Shown here: piece by piece, positions 11,975 through 23,492 of the stretch | How positions within the stretch are numbered: the first letter of the stretch is position 1 | How the letters are laid out: the number at the start of each line of letters is the position of its first letter | Assembly: GCF_017591425.1 (NCBI RefSeq) | Contig: NW_024466599.1 | Coordinates: 69,296,501-69,360,500 of the forward strand | Origin: Ochotona curzoniae | Lineage: Eukaryota > Chordata > Mammalia > Lagomorpha > Ochotonidae | DNA: 64,000 nucleotides | Direction: 5' to 3' | Notes under the pieces: generated by a model | Told to the model about the DNA's origin: nothing | Database searches by the model: none | The model's input: the letters and a program-made list of their open reading frames with translations, nothing else | Translations under genes and position numbers: made by a program

Positions 11975-12291
11975 TTTTTAAAGATTTATTTTTATTATTA
12001 TTTTTTCATTGGAAAGGCGGATATACAGAGAGGAGAGACAGAGAGGAAGATCTTCCATCCGATGATTCACTCCCCAAGTGAGCGCAACGGCCGATGCTAT
12101 GCCAATCCGAAGCCAGGAGCCTCTTCCGGGTCTCCCACGTGGGTGCAGGGTCCCACGGCCCTGTGCCATCCTCTGCTGCTTTCGCAGGCCAAAGCAGGGA
12201 AGTAGAGTAACCCAGACAGGAACTGCACCTATATGAGATCCCAGCGGATGCAAGGTGAAGATTCAGCCACTAGGGTATTGTGCTGGGCCCT
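11975..12291 (-). mobile_element. CSINE (young subfamily)
   Basis: Antisense, with the diagnostic ggaaaggcggatatacagag, ccgatgattcactccccaag and terminal tgctgggccc. Low divergence from the copy at 21621-21945. Confidence 0.9.
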
Positions 12292-12364
12292 TCCAGAAAT
12301 TGTTATAGGGCCTACTAACCCAATCACTTGTCCTGTGAGGACAGTAGGTTAGGTTTGTGCCTTT

Positions 12365-12640
12365 AAAAAAAATTTTTTATTGATATAATGACAGAGAAGG
12401 AGAAAGAAATCAACACATCTTCTCTCCACTGGTTCACTCCCCAAATCGTTGCAGTAGCTGGGTTGGGCCGGGCTGACACCAGGAGCATTTGGGGAGGATG
12501 GCAGAAACCCAGGTACTTGGGTCATCATCTTTTTACCTTCCTAATTGCATCAGCAGGAAGCTGGATCTGAGGTAAAGGAGCCAGAACTTGAACCAGCACT
12601 CTGCAATGAGATGCAGGTGTGGCAAGGGGCTGTTTAACTC
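12365..12640 (-). mobile_element. CSINE (old)
   Basis: Antisense: tcttctctccactggttcac, caggaagctggatctgaggt and gaacttgaaccagcactctg. The ends are eroded. Confidence 0.7.
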
Positions 12641-12879
12641 ACAAATCCATAATATCTATCTCTTTTTGTCCTCTAAGTAGAAGATTGACTTTCATTCAGA
12701 TTTTTCTTGTAAAATTTCCCCATTTTAGAGGTTCTTCCTGTCTTTGTTGTCCTTGATCTAGAGGCATAGCTTGGATATTTCCAGAACCCCTGTTTCTGAA
12801 TGGTGGAAGAGTGCTGGGATCTTAGGATTCTCAGGTGGGCTTGGCCATGGTGATACTAAAGATAGCAGACACCTGTATG

Positions 12880-13065
12880 CCAGGTGTATTGACAGGGATT
12901 CAACCGTCTAGTCTGGCAACAACTCCATGAAATGGGAGCTTCTGTGACACTCCACAGAGAGAGGTGGTGAAGAGCAGCAAGTTAACTGGCTTACCTTTGG
13001 TATTGGTAATGGCCCGTGAGTGGCAGAGTCTGGGCTGGAGTGCAGGTGGCGTGGTGCTGCAGTCT
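12880..13065 (+). mobile_element. MIR SINE fragment
   Basis: ggcaacaactccatgaaatg, agcaagttaactggcttacc and gtgagtggcagagtctgggctggagtgcagg follow MIR order (acaaccctatgaggtagg, aagttaagtaacttgccc, agtggcagagctgggattcgaa). Confidence 0.5.
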
Positions 13066-13069
13066 GTGC

Positions 13070-16000
13070 CCGCAGCTCCGAGGACCATTCAGTGCAGTGC
13101 TGCCCAGCTCCACCTGCCATCCTAGGACTGTCTGCTTGGACTGGCACCTCTGACACACACTTGATTGTCCTGAACAGATACAGTGATCCATTCTGGGCTT
13201 CCTACCTGGATTGGGGAAGCCACGGCCAGCAGTCCCAGTGCTTAGCAATCATCTGTTTCAGGCCCCACCTCCTTGTTCTGGGGGCAGCTTTTTAGAGCCT
13301 CTCTCTCCTGCCCTGCATCTCCAGGAACTGTCAGTGTTGGTCTTGTGGGGAGAGTGAGACCTGCAACCGTGACTGCCGCAGCCCCCATTAATGACTGACC
13401 TTGTGCAGCCCAGAGTTCAGGAATGCCATGAGCAGAGGAATTTTCCCTCCATCTGACCCCGACTTGCTCACTATCTCCTTGCACACTGTACAATTCATGA
13501 AGCATGTGGATCCCTCCAGGAGTACCATTGGATAAGGGAGGAAAGATTGCAGCCTCTGCTGGCTTGGATAGCTCAAGGGCCACTGTGGGAGCAGGTCTGC
13601 AAATTATAGACCAAAAATAGGAAGGATAGCATTTGTGTTAGCAGGGCCTTGAGCAGTCATGTCCGCTCTTGAGGTGTCAGTCTTCCAGTCCTTAAAATAG
13701 GGCTGCTATGGATATGGGGGTTGGGTTCAAGGCTCTCATAGGACTTGCATTCCTTAACCTTCTGTTCTTCTATTACCCTGGTCTCCAAATGTAGGGTGTC
13801 TTCTGTGGCTCAACGAGGAGCTACCTTTGATCTCCCTAAAATAGGAGGTGCTATTTTAGACTTAGATTTCTGTGAGGTGTGTTTGTAAAGCCAAAATAAG
13901 AGTGCACTTTGTAATTTGTGGTGTTTCCTTTTCTGGCTCCGGCACAGGATGTTTAGGTCCACGTCCTCCCTGCGCCCAGGACAGCCTTGGGCAGACCCTC
14001 ATGTACATATACACACTGTGCTGGGGAAGGCCTGCCCCATGACAGGGAGAGCACCCCCTGCTGCCGCCTGGACTGCTCTCAGGGAGCCTCCAGTAGGCCC
14101 TGTGTTTTCCATGGCTCATCTTCTGGTCACTTGGCTATGCCATTTGTCTAAGAGCAGGGAGAGGCGAAGGCCTAGGAGGCTGAAATAGCCCTGATAGGCT
14201 GCCTCACAGGCTGTCCGTGTGGCACCATCGGGCCACACCTCTGATTCTGAGCCATTTCGCTGTGGGGGGGCCATGACTCCTCCCCTACTTGCTTTGTTTG
14301 CTTTTGACCTTATTGATGGTTGCCACTGTGGCTGTGAAGAGAGTACCTGTTCCAGCTGGAGGGGGTGCAGTGATGAGGAGAGGAGAGAGGAATCGGGTGG
14401 AAGGTTGGGATGGGAGCTGCTCAGGAGGGTGTGTTTGACCATCTGTTGTGGTTTACTCTGCATTCACTTCAGAATCATCTAACGTGAATGTAAACCATGT
14501 CCATGATTTATGGTTTATTGAAAAGAAGGGAGGTCCAGTTTTGTACACTGTTAGGTCTTCATTCGAAACAATTAAAGCTTCTTTGGAAGATAGCAGGCTA
14601 AAGATAACTTCTCCCACTAAGTGCCCAAAAGTCAGATTTGGAAGCCTTGGGCAATACAAATTACTGAGTCCCTCCCTCCAGGGAGGTGACTTGACTGGAA
14701 CACCTGCTTTCAAGTGTTCTGGATTCTACCCATAGTCTTTGGGTCACACTGCTAGTTGCCCTGGAGCGCATGTTCCCATTTCACTCCTCACTCAACGTAG
14801 TAGCTTGTTTTCATTGCTTTCCAAAAACTGGGCCACTTCTTTATTTGCTAATTGATGGCACTTCTGGTTCAAGGAATGTGGCCTGGCAGCAGTGCTGTGT
14901 GCACAAGCTCCTCCTGCGTGCCTCCTGAGATGTCCCAAGGCCATCCTACATAATGAGTTGAGCATGGCTGCTTTGATGTGGTAATTCCATGCCAGGTATA
15001 GCTGTGGAGGCCTCAAGAGATAGGCAGTCTGGTTAGAAGCATCTGTGCGTGGGATCACTGGTTTCAATCAGCTTGCTCCAGCCTTGGGAACCAGAGCTGT
15101 GGCCCTGCTTAACTTTATGGGCTGCATCAAGATATTCTCCAGGATGCCAGGAGACATGGAATTCTGCTTTAGTCGGTAGCCCGCAGTTTCTGTGGTGTAG
15201 AGACATGGCTTCATGGCAGAAAACCATGTGACACACAGTGTTGTGAGGAACAGGTCCCAGTTGATTATCCTTGTGTGATATGTGAAATCTCTGCCATGTA
15301 CCTGCTTTCCTGAACTGGGTAGCAGTTGCAAATGGAATCTCAGTTGTAGATAACAGCAGATTCATTCCTACCTAGGGAGAACTCCTATAGAAAACTAAGC
15401 CCACCTGTTCGTTGGTTCCTGGTTGGATGACCTCTGGCACCCTTTGCGCTTTGACCCCAGGCAAGCCTCTCCCTCAGAGTCTCCGCATGGTACCTGTGTT
15501 GGCTGTCTCTCAGGCTGTGCTGGTATCTGAAACTGTCCCCCCATTCCCAGGTTGTGATTTCTTAGAAAGCCTTTCCTGGGGTGTCATCATCTCAAGGCCT
15601 GAGAAACTTCTCCCAAACAGCTCCAGTGGAGCCAGGAGAGCTGCCTCTGTCTGAGGTGGATTCTTTTTCATCCTAGGGCAGCTGTTCCTGCCACTTCCCA
15701 CCCCTCTGCAACCTGCTACTAGTGCAGTCTTGGTGCCCTCTGGCTGCTGCCCTCCCTGCAGCACCAGGATCTGGACTCTCAGCCTCTGCTGAAACCCCTA
15801 ACTGTCTTCTGTGTGAAGGGCTTGGGGAGCTTGGCCCTGAGTGGTTGGCTCACTGATCATTTCACATGTACTGGGCCTTATGCCAATGGCTTATCGAGGC
15901 TCAGTTTAATAAGCCTTGGCCTGATGAGGTAATTCGTATTTCTTTCCATTTTGAAGAGGAAGGAAGGGACACTGGAGAGAGCTGGAATGACTTTTCCAGA

Positions 16001-16640
16001 TTTTCATCCAATGTAGTACCGTGTGACTTTCTGCTGTGGTAAAGACCCGTGTTGTGCTTTTAGGGATTGTCATTGGTGGCTGGTTTCCTGGTACAGCAGG
16101 TTCTGGATTCTAAAGATCAGGGGCTGAGCCTGGGTTCCATTTCCTTTGGGTTTCTGCCCTCTCCTGCAGTTTCAGGCCTTGAAGGATTCTGTGCCACAGG
16201 AGCATTGATTAGGATGGCCAGCCAGGACTTGTGTGCTTGCACATGTGGTCCCCTCACTGCTGACCACTGGTGCCTGCCAGACAAAACAGATTCCATCTCC
16301 TGCAGCCTGAGTGACTGTCAGCTTCAGGTCCTTCACGGCAGTGAGTCTCCAAGCTGCTTTCCTGTGGCCCCTGTAACTTGTGTATCAGGACCTCATCTGC
16401 ACCCCTCTTTAGCCAGAATTTGTAGTGTTCTGTCCTGTGGAGGATGAAGAGGTGAGAGGCAAAGTCACCCCATATCTCAGATCCTTTCAGCCTCTGGAAG
16501 GAGTTATAGGCTACATGTTTTTACCCTCACATACTAGTCAGACTGGGGCAGTGTTGGAAGGCCTGTTGGCTCCTGCTTGCAGCAGCAGCACATCGTCAGT
16601 GGGCAGGTGAAGAATATGAGACTCAGACAGATTAAAGAAG
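13070..16640. other. Unassigned sequence
   Basis: About 3.6 kb in which I recognise neither exons nor datable repeats beyond a weak MIR-like stretch near 15.95-16.0 kb. Being the longest repeat-poor stretch, it is the best place in the window to look for conserved non-coding elements. Confidence 0.45.
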
Positions 16641-17059
16641 TGCCTGGGCAGAGAATCAAGATGGTGGAACCAGGTAAGGGCATGCTTACACAGATGAAGA
16701 AACATTAACGAAGGTGAAGCAGAGAGGGCACATTCTAAGAAATAGGAGAGGACAGACTGATTACAGAGGGGCTGGACTGGAGACTGATGGGCACAGTAAA
16801 GCAGTGAAGACAACGATGTGGTATTGCAGTGACCAGATACTCCAGTGGCATTCAGTGGCAGTCTGAACTCCACTGGCAGCCAGAACTCTACCAGTAGCCA
16901 GATGGGAAGGGGAGTTCTGCAGGAACTCAGGAGGTAAACCCAGACAAAGAGCTGCCATTCTGCTGGTTTGCTTGAGTTGACCAAGTGCAGAGACAGAGTA
17001 GCAGATTCCAAACAGATGGTGCAGTCACAGGATGGATTTCACAGCCCAGACCCCCAGTA

Positions 17060-17450
17060 GAGCCGAATTGGGCACCATCTTGTGTAGAGAGGCAAATACT
17101 ATGGGACAGCACTGAACATGCATTGAGCTGAGATTGAACTCATTTCTGGCTCAGTGAATTGCAACTAAGTGGCATCCTACAGGTTCCATCCATAATAGGT
17201 GTGGGTAATCACCAGACCTAACAGCCAGCAGATCAAGAACTCCATGAGTGGCACATTAGGTGCCATATTGTACAGTGTGGCAAAGGCTTTGAGGTTGCAG
17301 GGACATCAGTGAACTTAGCATGCACTGAGCTGAGAGCAAGCTCACCGAGCTCAGTGCATTGCATTGGCCCACATTGAAAATAATACCAACTTTGGCATCT
17401 TACAACTCAAAATAGGTCTGGGTGGCCCTCAGACATAATGGCAAACAGAT
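17060..17450 (+). repeat. Imperfect ~200-bp tandem duplication in L1 5' UTR
   Basis: Paired anchors: gcaccatcttgtgtagagag (17072) with gtgccatattgtacagtgtg (17260); catgcattgagctgaga (17117) with catgcactgagctgaga (17319); ggtgtgggtaatcaccagac (17199) with ggtctgggtggccctcagac (17415). The offset grows from about 188 to 216 bp through small indels. Confidence 0.7.
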
Positions 17451-18229
17451 TCTGGCAAGATCAGCACTAGCAACAACCTAGCTATTTAGGACACCTGGTA
17501 TTTCCCTATCTTTGGAATTGCTTGAACTGGAAGTGGGAGAAAGTTTGTACAGACAATGGTGTGGCCTCAGCATGGCATCACACAAGGTGGAGAGTTTTGA
17601 GCCAGGAGCTGGGGCTATGAAGACTGCAGTGGAAGTCTAATATAAGAGCCTGGATCTGAAACTCACTGGAGGGAGTGGCACAAGTGACTGCAAACAAAGA
17701 ACCGTGTACCAACTGCAGTAAGTACAATTGAATTGTAGACCTGTAGGTGACACATCTTAGAAACCTAATCTAAGGAGAAGAATCTGCTAACTAGAAGTAC
17801 AATGACCAAGAACAAAAGAAGAGAGAAAGGCACAATGAATATTACTGAAGACTCCCCTGCAAAGGAGCGTAAGTCTTTGCCAACCTCAGAGTTAACCGAG
17901 GAAGATATCAAGAAAATGGGGATACAGAATTCAAAACACTTGTTATAAAGCTTTTTATCAACAAGAAGAAGCACAGGCAGGAATTTAAGGAGTAAGTCAC
18001 ACAGAAAATAGTAATACTGAAACAAAATCAAGCCGAATTATTGGAAATGAAGGACACAATAGAGCAAATTAAAAATTCAGTGGAAAAATCTCAATGGTAG
18101 AATGAAGGAGGCAGAAGAAAGAATCTCACAATTGGAAGATGTTTCTTGTCACCTTTGGGAAACAATCAAAAAGTTGGAAGCAGAACTGGGTCAAGCTACA
18201 AAAAAGTATTCAAAAATTAAGACACCTTT

Positions 18230-18568
18230 AAAATTTTTTTTTTTATTTATTTATTTTTTGACAAAGTCAGATATACAGAGAGGAGGAGAGACAGAGAGGA
18301 AGATCTTCCATCTGATGATTCACTCCCCAAGTGAATGCAACAGCCAGTGCTGCGCCGATCCAAAGTCAGGAGCCAGGAACTATTTCCAGGAATCGAAAAC
18401 GGGTGCCCACATGGGTCCCAAGGCTTTGGGCTGTCCAAGACTGCTTTCCCAGGCCAGAAGCAGGGAGCTGGGTGGGAAGTGGAGCTGCCGGGATTAGAAC
18501 TGGCACCCATATGGAATCATGGTGTGTTCAAGGCGAGGACTTAAGCCACTAGGCCACTGTACCAGGCC
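18230..18568 (-). mobile_element. CSINE in L1 ORF1
   Basis: Antisense: gatatacagagaggaggaga, gatgattcactccccaagtg, and gtaccaggccc at the head. It separates the coiled-coil part of ORF1 from the following segment. Confidence 0.88.
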
Positions 18569-18932
18569 CAAAGAATTAGGACAAATATAAAAGGCCAAAT
18601 ATAAGGGTTATGGGAGTTCCAGAAGGTACAGAGAGAGAAGCTGGGTTTAAAAATGTATTTGATGAAATAAGGGTGCATTTCCCTAATCTAGAGAAAGAAT
18701 TGGGAAACAATATCCAGGAAGAGCACAGAATTTGCAACCGGGTTGACCAAACGCAATCTTCAACCATGACACATGATAATCAGATTCTTATCAATTGAAC
18801 ATAATAAAATTAGATCCTGAAATGTGTACGTGCAAAAAGCCAGTTGACCTACAGAGAAATGGCAATTAAATTCACAGCTGACCTCTCACAGGAAACTACA
18901 GGCCAGAAGAGAATGGAGAGACATTCCAGATT

Positions 18933-19267
18933 TTTTTTTTTAAGATTTATTTTTTATTATTTTTTTTGTATTGGAAAGGCGGATATACAGAGAGGAGAGA
19001 CAGAGAGGAAGATCTTCCAACCGATGATTTACTCCCCAAGTGAGCGCAACAGCTGATACTATGCCAGTCCGAAGCCAGGAGCCTCTTCTGGGTCTCCCAC
19101 GCGGGTGCAGGGTCCCAAAGCTTTGGGCCGTCCTTGACTGCTCTCCCAGGCCACAGGCAGGGAGCTGGAAGGGAAGCGGGGCTGCCGGGATTAGAACCGG
19201 CGCCCACATGGGATCCTGGGCGTGCAAGGCGAGGATCTTAACCACTTGCGCCACTGCGCCAGGCCCA
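18933..19267 (-). mobile_element. CSINE (young) in L1 ORF1 with 12-bp TSD
   Basis: Antisense young copy flanked by perfect acattccagatt repeats (18921-18932 and 19268-19279). It splits the ORF1 C-terminal domain between ERHSRF and the PRITYPAKLSF block. Confidence 0.92.
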
Positions 19268-19439
19268 ACATTCCAGATTCTAAAAGAAAAAAATTGTCGG
19301 CCTAGGATAACATATCCAGCAAAGCTTTCTTTTGTCTTTGAAAACTAAATAAAATTCTTCCACAGTAAAGAAAAGTTAAAAAAAGATACCTCTTCCAAAC
19401 CTGCTCTACATATGACACTTAAAGATGTTTTCTTAACAG

Positions 19440-20200
19440 GGGTGATGCTAAAGTGTCAGAGGTCAGGTGAACCAGAGGGTGAGGGACATCATGGACATCA
19501 TTCCTCATTATGGAAGTGAAGTCATCTTCTCCAAAAGCTCTCTGGAGAGAAAGAAACCACATGCCTTTCCCCTGAAGCCTTGATGCATTTCCTATGCCAG
19601 TGTCAGCTCACTTGACACATGACATCCAGCATTCTTGGTGGCCTGAAGAACTCTTGCTCATTCATGCTCATTTGTTCTGATTTCTGGTAGCCCCTGCATA
19701 GTTCTGTGGCCTGCTGGTGGGCGCTGGTTTCTTTAGGAAGATGTATTTGGGTTGAGATTAGCATGGTTTTACCATATGAAATGGTTTTATGTGTAATATT
19801 TCAATGACATAGTTTGTCCATGTGAAGTAATCTTACTCTGTGGAGCTTCAGTAATATTTATGGAGAAGGAGAGCTTCATTGATTCTCTAACTGATCCGTG
19901 TGAGCAGGCCGGCTTGTCCTGGGGAGAGACCTCTAAGCATGTCACTGTCCCCCTGGTCAGTTGTGCTTTACAGAGACCCAGAAGACAAGGGAAGCTGCCA
20001 TGGCTGGCTTTCCTCAAGCACCACTGCTCTTCTGGTGTTGCTATCTGTGCCCACCACCACCAGGATGGGCTTTAATATCCTCTAGTGACAGGTGTTCTCT
20101 GCAGCATGGCTGGTCTTTGCTTTTCACTTTATTATGAATGTGCTGTATTGGAGATGGGTTGTTCAATAGTTTGTGCTGGCATAATAGCTCCATGTTGCAT
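19440..20200. other. Unassigned sequence
   Basis: No exon or known repeat recognised. If the 16645-19440 element is HAL1-like, its 3' UTR would have to lie at the beginning of this stretch. Confidence 0.4.
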
Positions 20201-20202
20201 GC

Positions 20203-20545
20203 TTTAAAAAAAGAAAGATTTACTTTTATTGGAAAAGCAGATTTACAGAGAGAAGGAGAGAAAGAGAGGGAAGTCTTCCATCTGCTAGTTTACTCCTCAA
20301 ATGCCACAGAGGCCTGAGCTAAGCTGATCCACAAGCTAGGAGCCAGGAATTGTGTGAGCTTCTTCCAGGTCTCCTAACTGGGTGCAGGGTCCCAAGGATT
20401 TGAGCCATCCACTGCTGCTTTTCCAGGCCATTAGCAGGGAACTGGATGGGGGAGTGGAGCAGCCAGTACATGAACCAGAGCACCTATGGGATGCCAGCAG
20501 CTCAGGGTGGAGGACTAGCCTGTTCACCCACAGCCCCAGCACCTA
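20203..20545 (-). mobile_element. CSINE
   Basis: Antisense: aagatttacttttattggaa, tcttccatctgctagtttac, ccacagccccagcacc at the head. One of three CSINEs within 1.4 kb. Confidence 0.85.
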
Positions 20546-20587
20546 TATGAATACTTTTAGAATTTGTAAAGTTGAGGCTGACATTGT

Positions 20588-20872
20588 AATGTGGCAGGCT
20601 GGGTCTCCACCTGCAGTGCCAGAATTCCATGTATGTACTGTGGTTGGAGTCCTGGAGTTTCACTTCTGACTCACCTTCCTGCTGGGAAGGTACAGAGGAG
20701 GACCCAAGTCCTTGAGCCCCTGCATTCATGTAGGAGTCCTGGAAGTTCTTGGCTTTGGATGGGCCCAGCTCTGGCCAAGGTGGCCATTTGGTGAATTAGC
20801 CAGTAGATAAAAGATCTCTCTCCTTCTCTCTATAACTCTCCCTTTTAAATAAAAATAAATAAATCTTTAAAA
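20588..20872 (+). mobile_element. CSINE (old)
   Basis: Sense: head gtggcaggctgggtctccac, body cccaagtccttgagcccctg, tail aaataaataaatctttaaaa. Confidence 0.8.
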
Positions 20873-21232
20873 ATACTTGCAAAGTTTGAACAAGTGAACG
20901 CAGTTATAGTGGCTTTAGCAGGTCATGTGAGTGTCTTGCTCTGAAATATTTTCTGTATCTGTTCCCTTTCTTCTCTACCTGTATGCCTATGATTCCCATG
21001 TTGTCACATATTAAGGCAGAGGTTTGGGGGTCTGTGTAAAATCACGCTCCTGAGGGATGCAGCTTAAAAGGCTGCTCTTGATCAATATGACTTAGCTGAC
21101 TGGCACTAGTTCCAGCAGGCTCTTCATGTGCCAGGGACCAGCTGCACCTGGTCCAGAGAATAGGACCCTACAAGGAGGCGGCTGGTATGTGTTGGGGGAA
21201 GAGCTATGGAGGCTGAAAAAATGAAAATAGCA

Positions 21233-21556
21233 CCTGGGACCAATGCTATGTACATAGTGGGTAAAGTCTCTACCTGCTACGCTTGCATCCCATGTAATTG
21301 CCGTTTGAGTTCCAGATTCTCCACTTTGGATCTAGCTCCATGCTAACGACCTGGAAAAAGTAGCAAGAGATAGCACAGACATTTGGGCCCTCCAGCCGCG
21401 TGGGAGTTTCAGATGAAGCACCTGGTGCTTGACTTCAGCTTGGCCCAGCCCTGGTCATTGTGGCCACCTGACAAGTGAACTAGCAGATGGAAGATTTCTG
21501 TGTGTCCTCTTCTTTCTGTAACTGACTTTTAACTATATAAAAATAAATATTTTAAA
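21233..21556 (+). mobile_element. CSINE (old)
   Basis: Sense: gtgggtaaagtctctacctg, cattgtggccacctgacaag, tail aaaaataaatattttaaa. Confidence 0.8.
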
Positions 21557-21620
21557 GATGGGTATCTATTGACAGGTGTAACTGGATCTCTTGGAATGTA
21601 GAAAAGAACAGCTGTGGCAG

Positions 21621-21945
21621 GGCCCGGCGCAGTGGCGCAAGTGGTTAAGGTCCTCGCCTTGCACGCCCGGGATCCCATATGGGCGCCGGTTATAATCCCG
21701 GCAGCCCCGCTTCCCTTCCAGCTCCCTGCCTGTGGCCTGGGAGAGCAGTCGAGGATGGCCCAAAGCTTTGGGACCCTGCATCCGCATGGGAGACCCAGAA
21801 GAGTCTCCTGGCTTCGGACTGGCATAGTATCGGCCGTTGCACTCACTTGGGGAGTAAATCATCGGACGGAAGATCTTCCTCTCTGTCTCTCCTCTCTGTA
21901 TATCCGCCTTTCCAATAAAAAAAATAATAAAAAAATAAATCTTTA
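21621..21945 (+). mobile_element. CSINE, young intact copy with 19-bp TSD
   Basis: Best-preserved sense copy. Starts ggcccggcgcagtggcgcaa; A box tggcgcaagtgg (21633-21644), B box ggttataatcc (21688-21698), tail of A-rich repeats ending aaatcttt. Flanked by perfect aaaagaacagctgtggcag repeats (21602-21620 and 21946-21964). The intact Pol III boxes and unmutated TSD point to recent insertion. Confidence 0.96.
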
Positions 21946-21969
21946 AAAAGAACAGCTGTGGCAGTTGTA

Positions 21970-22940
21970 AAGTGGCTATGTTCCTTGTTATATTTACCTA
22001 AAAGGAGGTGTCTTCCCTGAGGGCTTATCATGAAAACCAGCAAGTCAGTTCTGATAGCTCAGGCATGGGCACGCAGGAAGAAGCCTGGTGAGCCTGGGCC
22101 ACGATCCAAACTGATTTGTGGAATCCTCCCATGTTAAAGAGATGCACAGCTTCTGACTTAAGCTCTATATTTAAAAGAATTGTGGTTACATTTTATTTTT
22201 GAAAAGCAAAATAAAAAAAAACACAAGAAAAAAACTACTGATAGTGACTTTTGGTATACCTTATTATATTTTATAATAAAAATGTCTGCTAGGCAGTATT
22301 TAATGCTTTAATGATAGAATAATGCAGCAAATGCATGCTAGTTGGAAACACTGTCCTTAGCAATGCAATTGAAACTGCACATGACTCCCCACCCAGGCTC
22401 TCCAAGCTTACCATTGCCTGAAGTTGTTCTTCATTGTTCATATTTTGTGACCCAGTCTTCTCAGGTGTTGCCTCAGCTCTGTTTATTAATTCTCAGTTTT
22501 GATCTTGTGATACTTGTGGTCAAAACAGCTGTTTCTTGAAACTGGACGGTGACTGCTTGGTTGCGCCGGTGGTATGTGGATAGCGAGTGCAGCGTGGAGC
22601 TGCTGAGGGGCCAGGTCCTGTGTCCTCCATATCTGGCACATGTGGACTGCTGGGGCACACGGGGCCTGTGCGTGCTATGCGGCTAGTGGAACAGGTGGTG
22701 TGTCCTCCTGTGCTGCAGGGTTTGTTTCTATGGGCACTGAACATCCCTATGACTTCTGCTTTAGGTACTGTGTCATTCATTTCTTCCATGAGCGTTGGCC
22801 TGAAACAGCAGTCTGAACAGGCTGTCTGTCCCTCCTCTTCTCAGGGCTGTCCCGCTGTCCTGTTGGCTACTCTGTTGCCATGGTTGGCTAGACAGGGAGA
22901 TGTTCTGCTGTGTAGCCTCCCAGCCTCAAGACAGACAGCA
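21970..22940. other. Unassigned sequence
   Basis: AT-rich first third, GC-richer end. No exon or repeat I can name. The 128-codon ORF at 22587-22973 runs into the tail of a CSINE and is not supported. Confidence 0.45.
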
Positions 22941-22944
22941 TTGT

Positions 22945-23268
22945 TAAAAAAAGGTTTACGTATTTTTATTTAAAAGGCAGATTTACTGAGAAAAGGAGAG
23001 TCAGACAGATTTTCCACTTGCTGGTTCACTCCCCAAATGGCTGCAATGGCTGGAGCTGAGCTGAAGTATAGCCAGGAACTTTTTCTGGGTTTCCTATGTG
23101 GAACTTTTTCTGGGTCCCAAGGCTTTGAGCAATCCTCAACTGCTTTCCCAGGCCACAAGCAGGTTGCTGCAAGGGATATTGAGCAGCTGGGATGTGAACT
23201 GGCACCCATATGGGATCCTGGTGCATGCATGGCAAGGACTTTAGCCACTAGGCTACCATGCCGGGCCG
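22945..23268 (-). mobile_element. CSINE with internal 26-bp duplication
   Basis: Antisense full-length copy. In the middle, ggaactttttctgggt occurs twice about 26 bp apart (near 23076 and 23101), replacing the usual cacgtgggtgcagggtccc stretch, so the copy carries a local duplication. Confidence 0.87.
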
Positions 23269-23403
23269 GAAGAGTTAAGTGTTACACACAATGTTACACA
23301 GAGTTACACACTCAGGTAACTCTACCAGGACATTCTCCCGAACCCACCTGCACTGAAGGCCTCCAGGCAGTGTCAGGAAACCATCTGTACTCCCTGCTAT
23401 TAA

Positions 23404-23433
23404 TGCACAACTCCTGACAGCAGGAGTTGTGCA
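23404..23433. repeat. Perfect inverted repeat, 13-bp arms, 4-nt loop
   Basis: Arms tgcacaactcctg (23404-23416) and caggagttgtgca (23421-23433) around acag. Confidence 0.9.
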
Positions 23434-23460
23434 CCCTCTTTCTCCTCCCCACTCCTACCA

Positions 23461-23492
23461 CGGACACATCTCTCTCCGGACACATCTCTCTC
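23461..23492. repeat. Tandem duplication, 16 bp x 2
   Basis: cggacacatctctctc repeated exactly, followed by more of the same CT-rich motif. Confidence 0.9.

Larger units (their letters stand above)
16645..19440 (+). mobile_element. L1-type element: 5' UTR and ORF1 relic without ORF2 (half-L1-like)
   Basis: Begins near agaatcaagatggtggaacc, like the L1 5' terminus. The 5' UTR (to about 17800) has a roughly 200-bp imperfect internal duplication (about 17060-17245 and 17247-17450). ORF1 starts at 17801 (MTKNKRREKGTMNITEDS), then the coiled-coil segment AEERISQLEDVSCHLWETIK (18102 on), the RRM-region match GVPEGTEREAGFKNVFDEIR (18610 on) and the C-terminal domain (TADLSQET; PRITYPAKLSFVF near 19300; KPAL near 19400). 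Several stops make it dead. Two antisense CSINEs interrupt it (18230-18568, 18933-19267). Nothing like ORF2 follows 19440. L1 copies usually lose their 5' end, so an ORF1-only element fits the HAL1 type; a later deletion of the rest is the alternative. Confidence 0.8.

Noticed and set aside
16538..17011. 157-codon minus ORF
   Set aside because: Antisense to the L1 5' UTR; no family resemblance.
21529..21862. Highly similar predicted proteins at 21.5-21.9, 18.9-19.3 and 11.9-12.3 kb, at first suggestive of a gene family
   Set aside because: All are translations of CSINE copies in various frames.
23280..23312. gttacaca-type short repeats considered as a CRISPR-like or regulatory array
   Set aside because: Only three irregular copies in eukaryotic DNA, with no spacer regularity.
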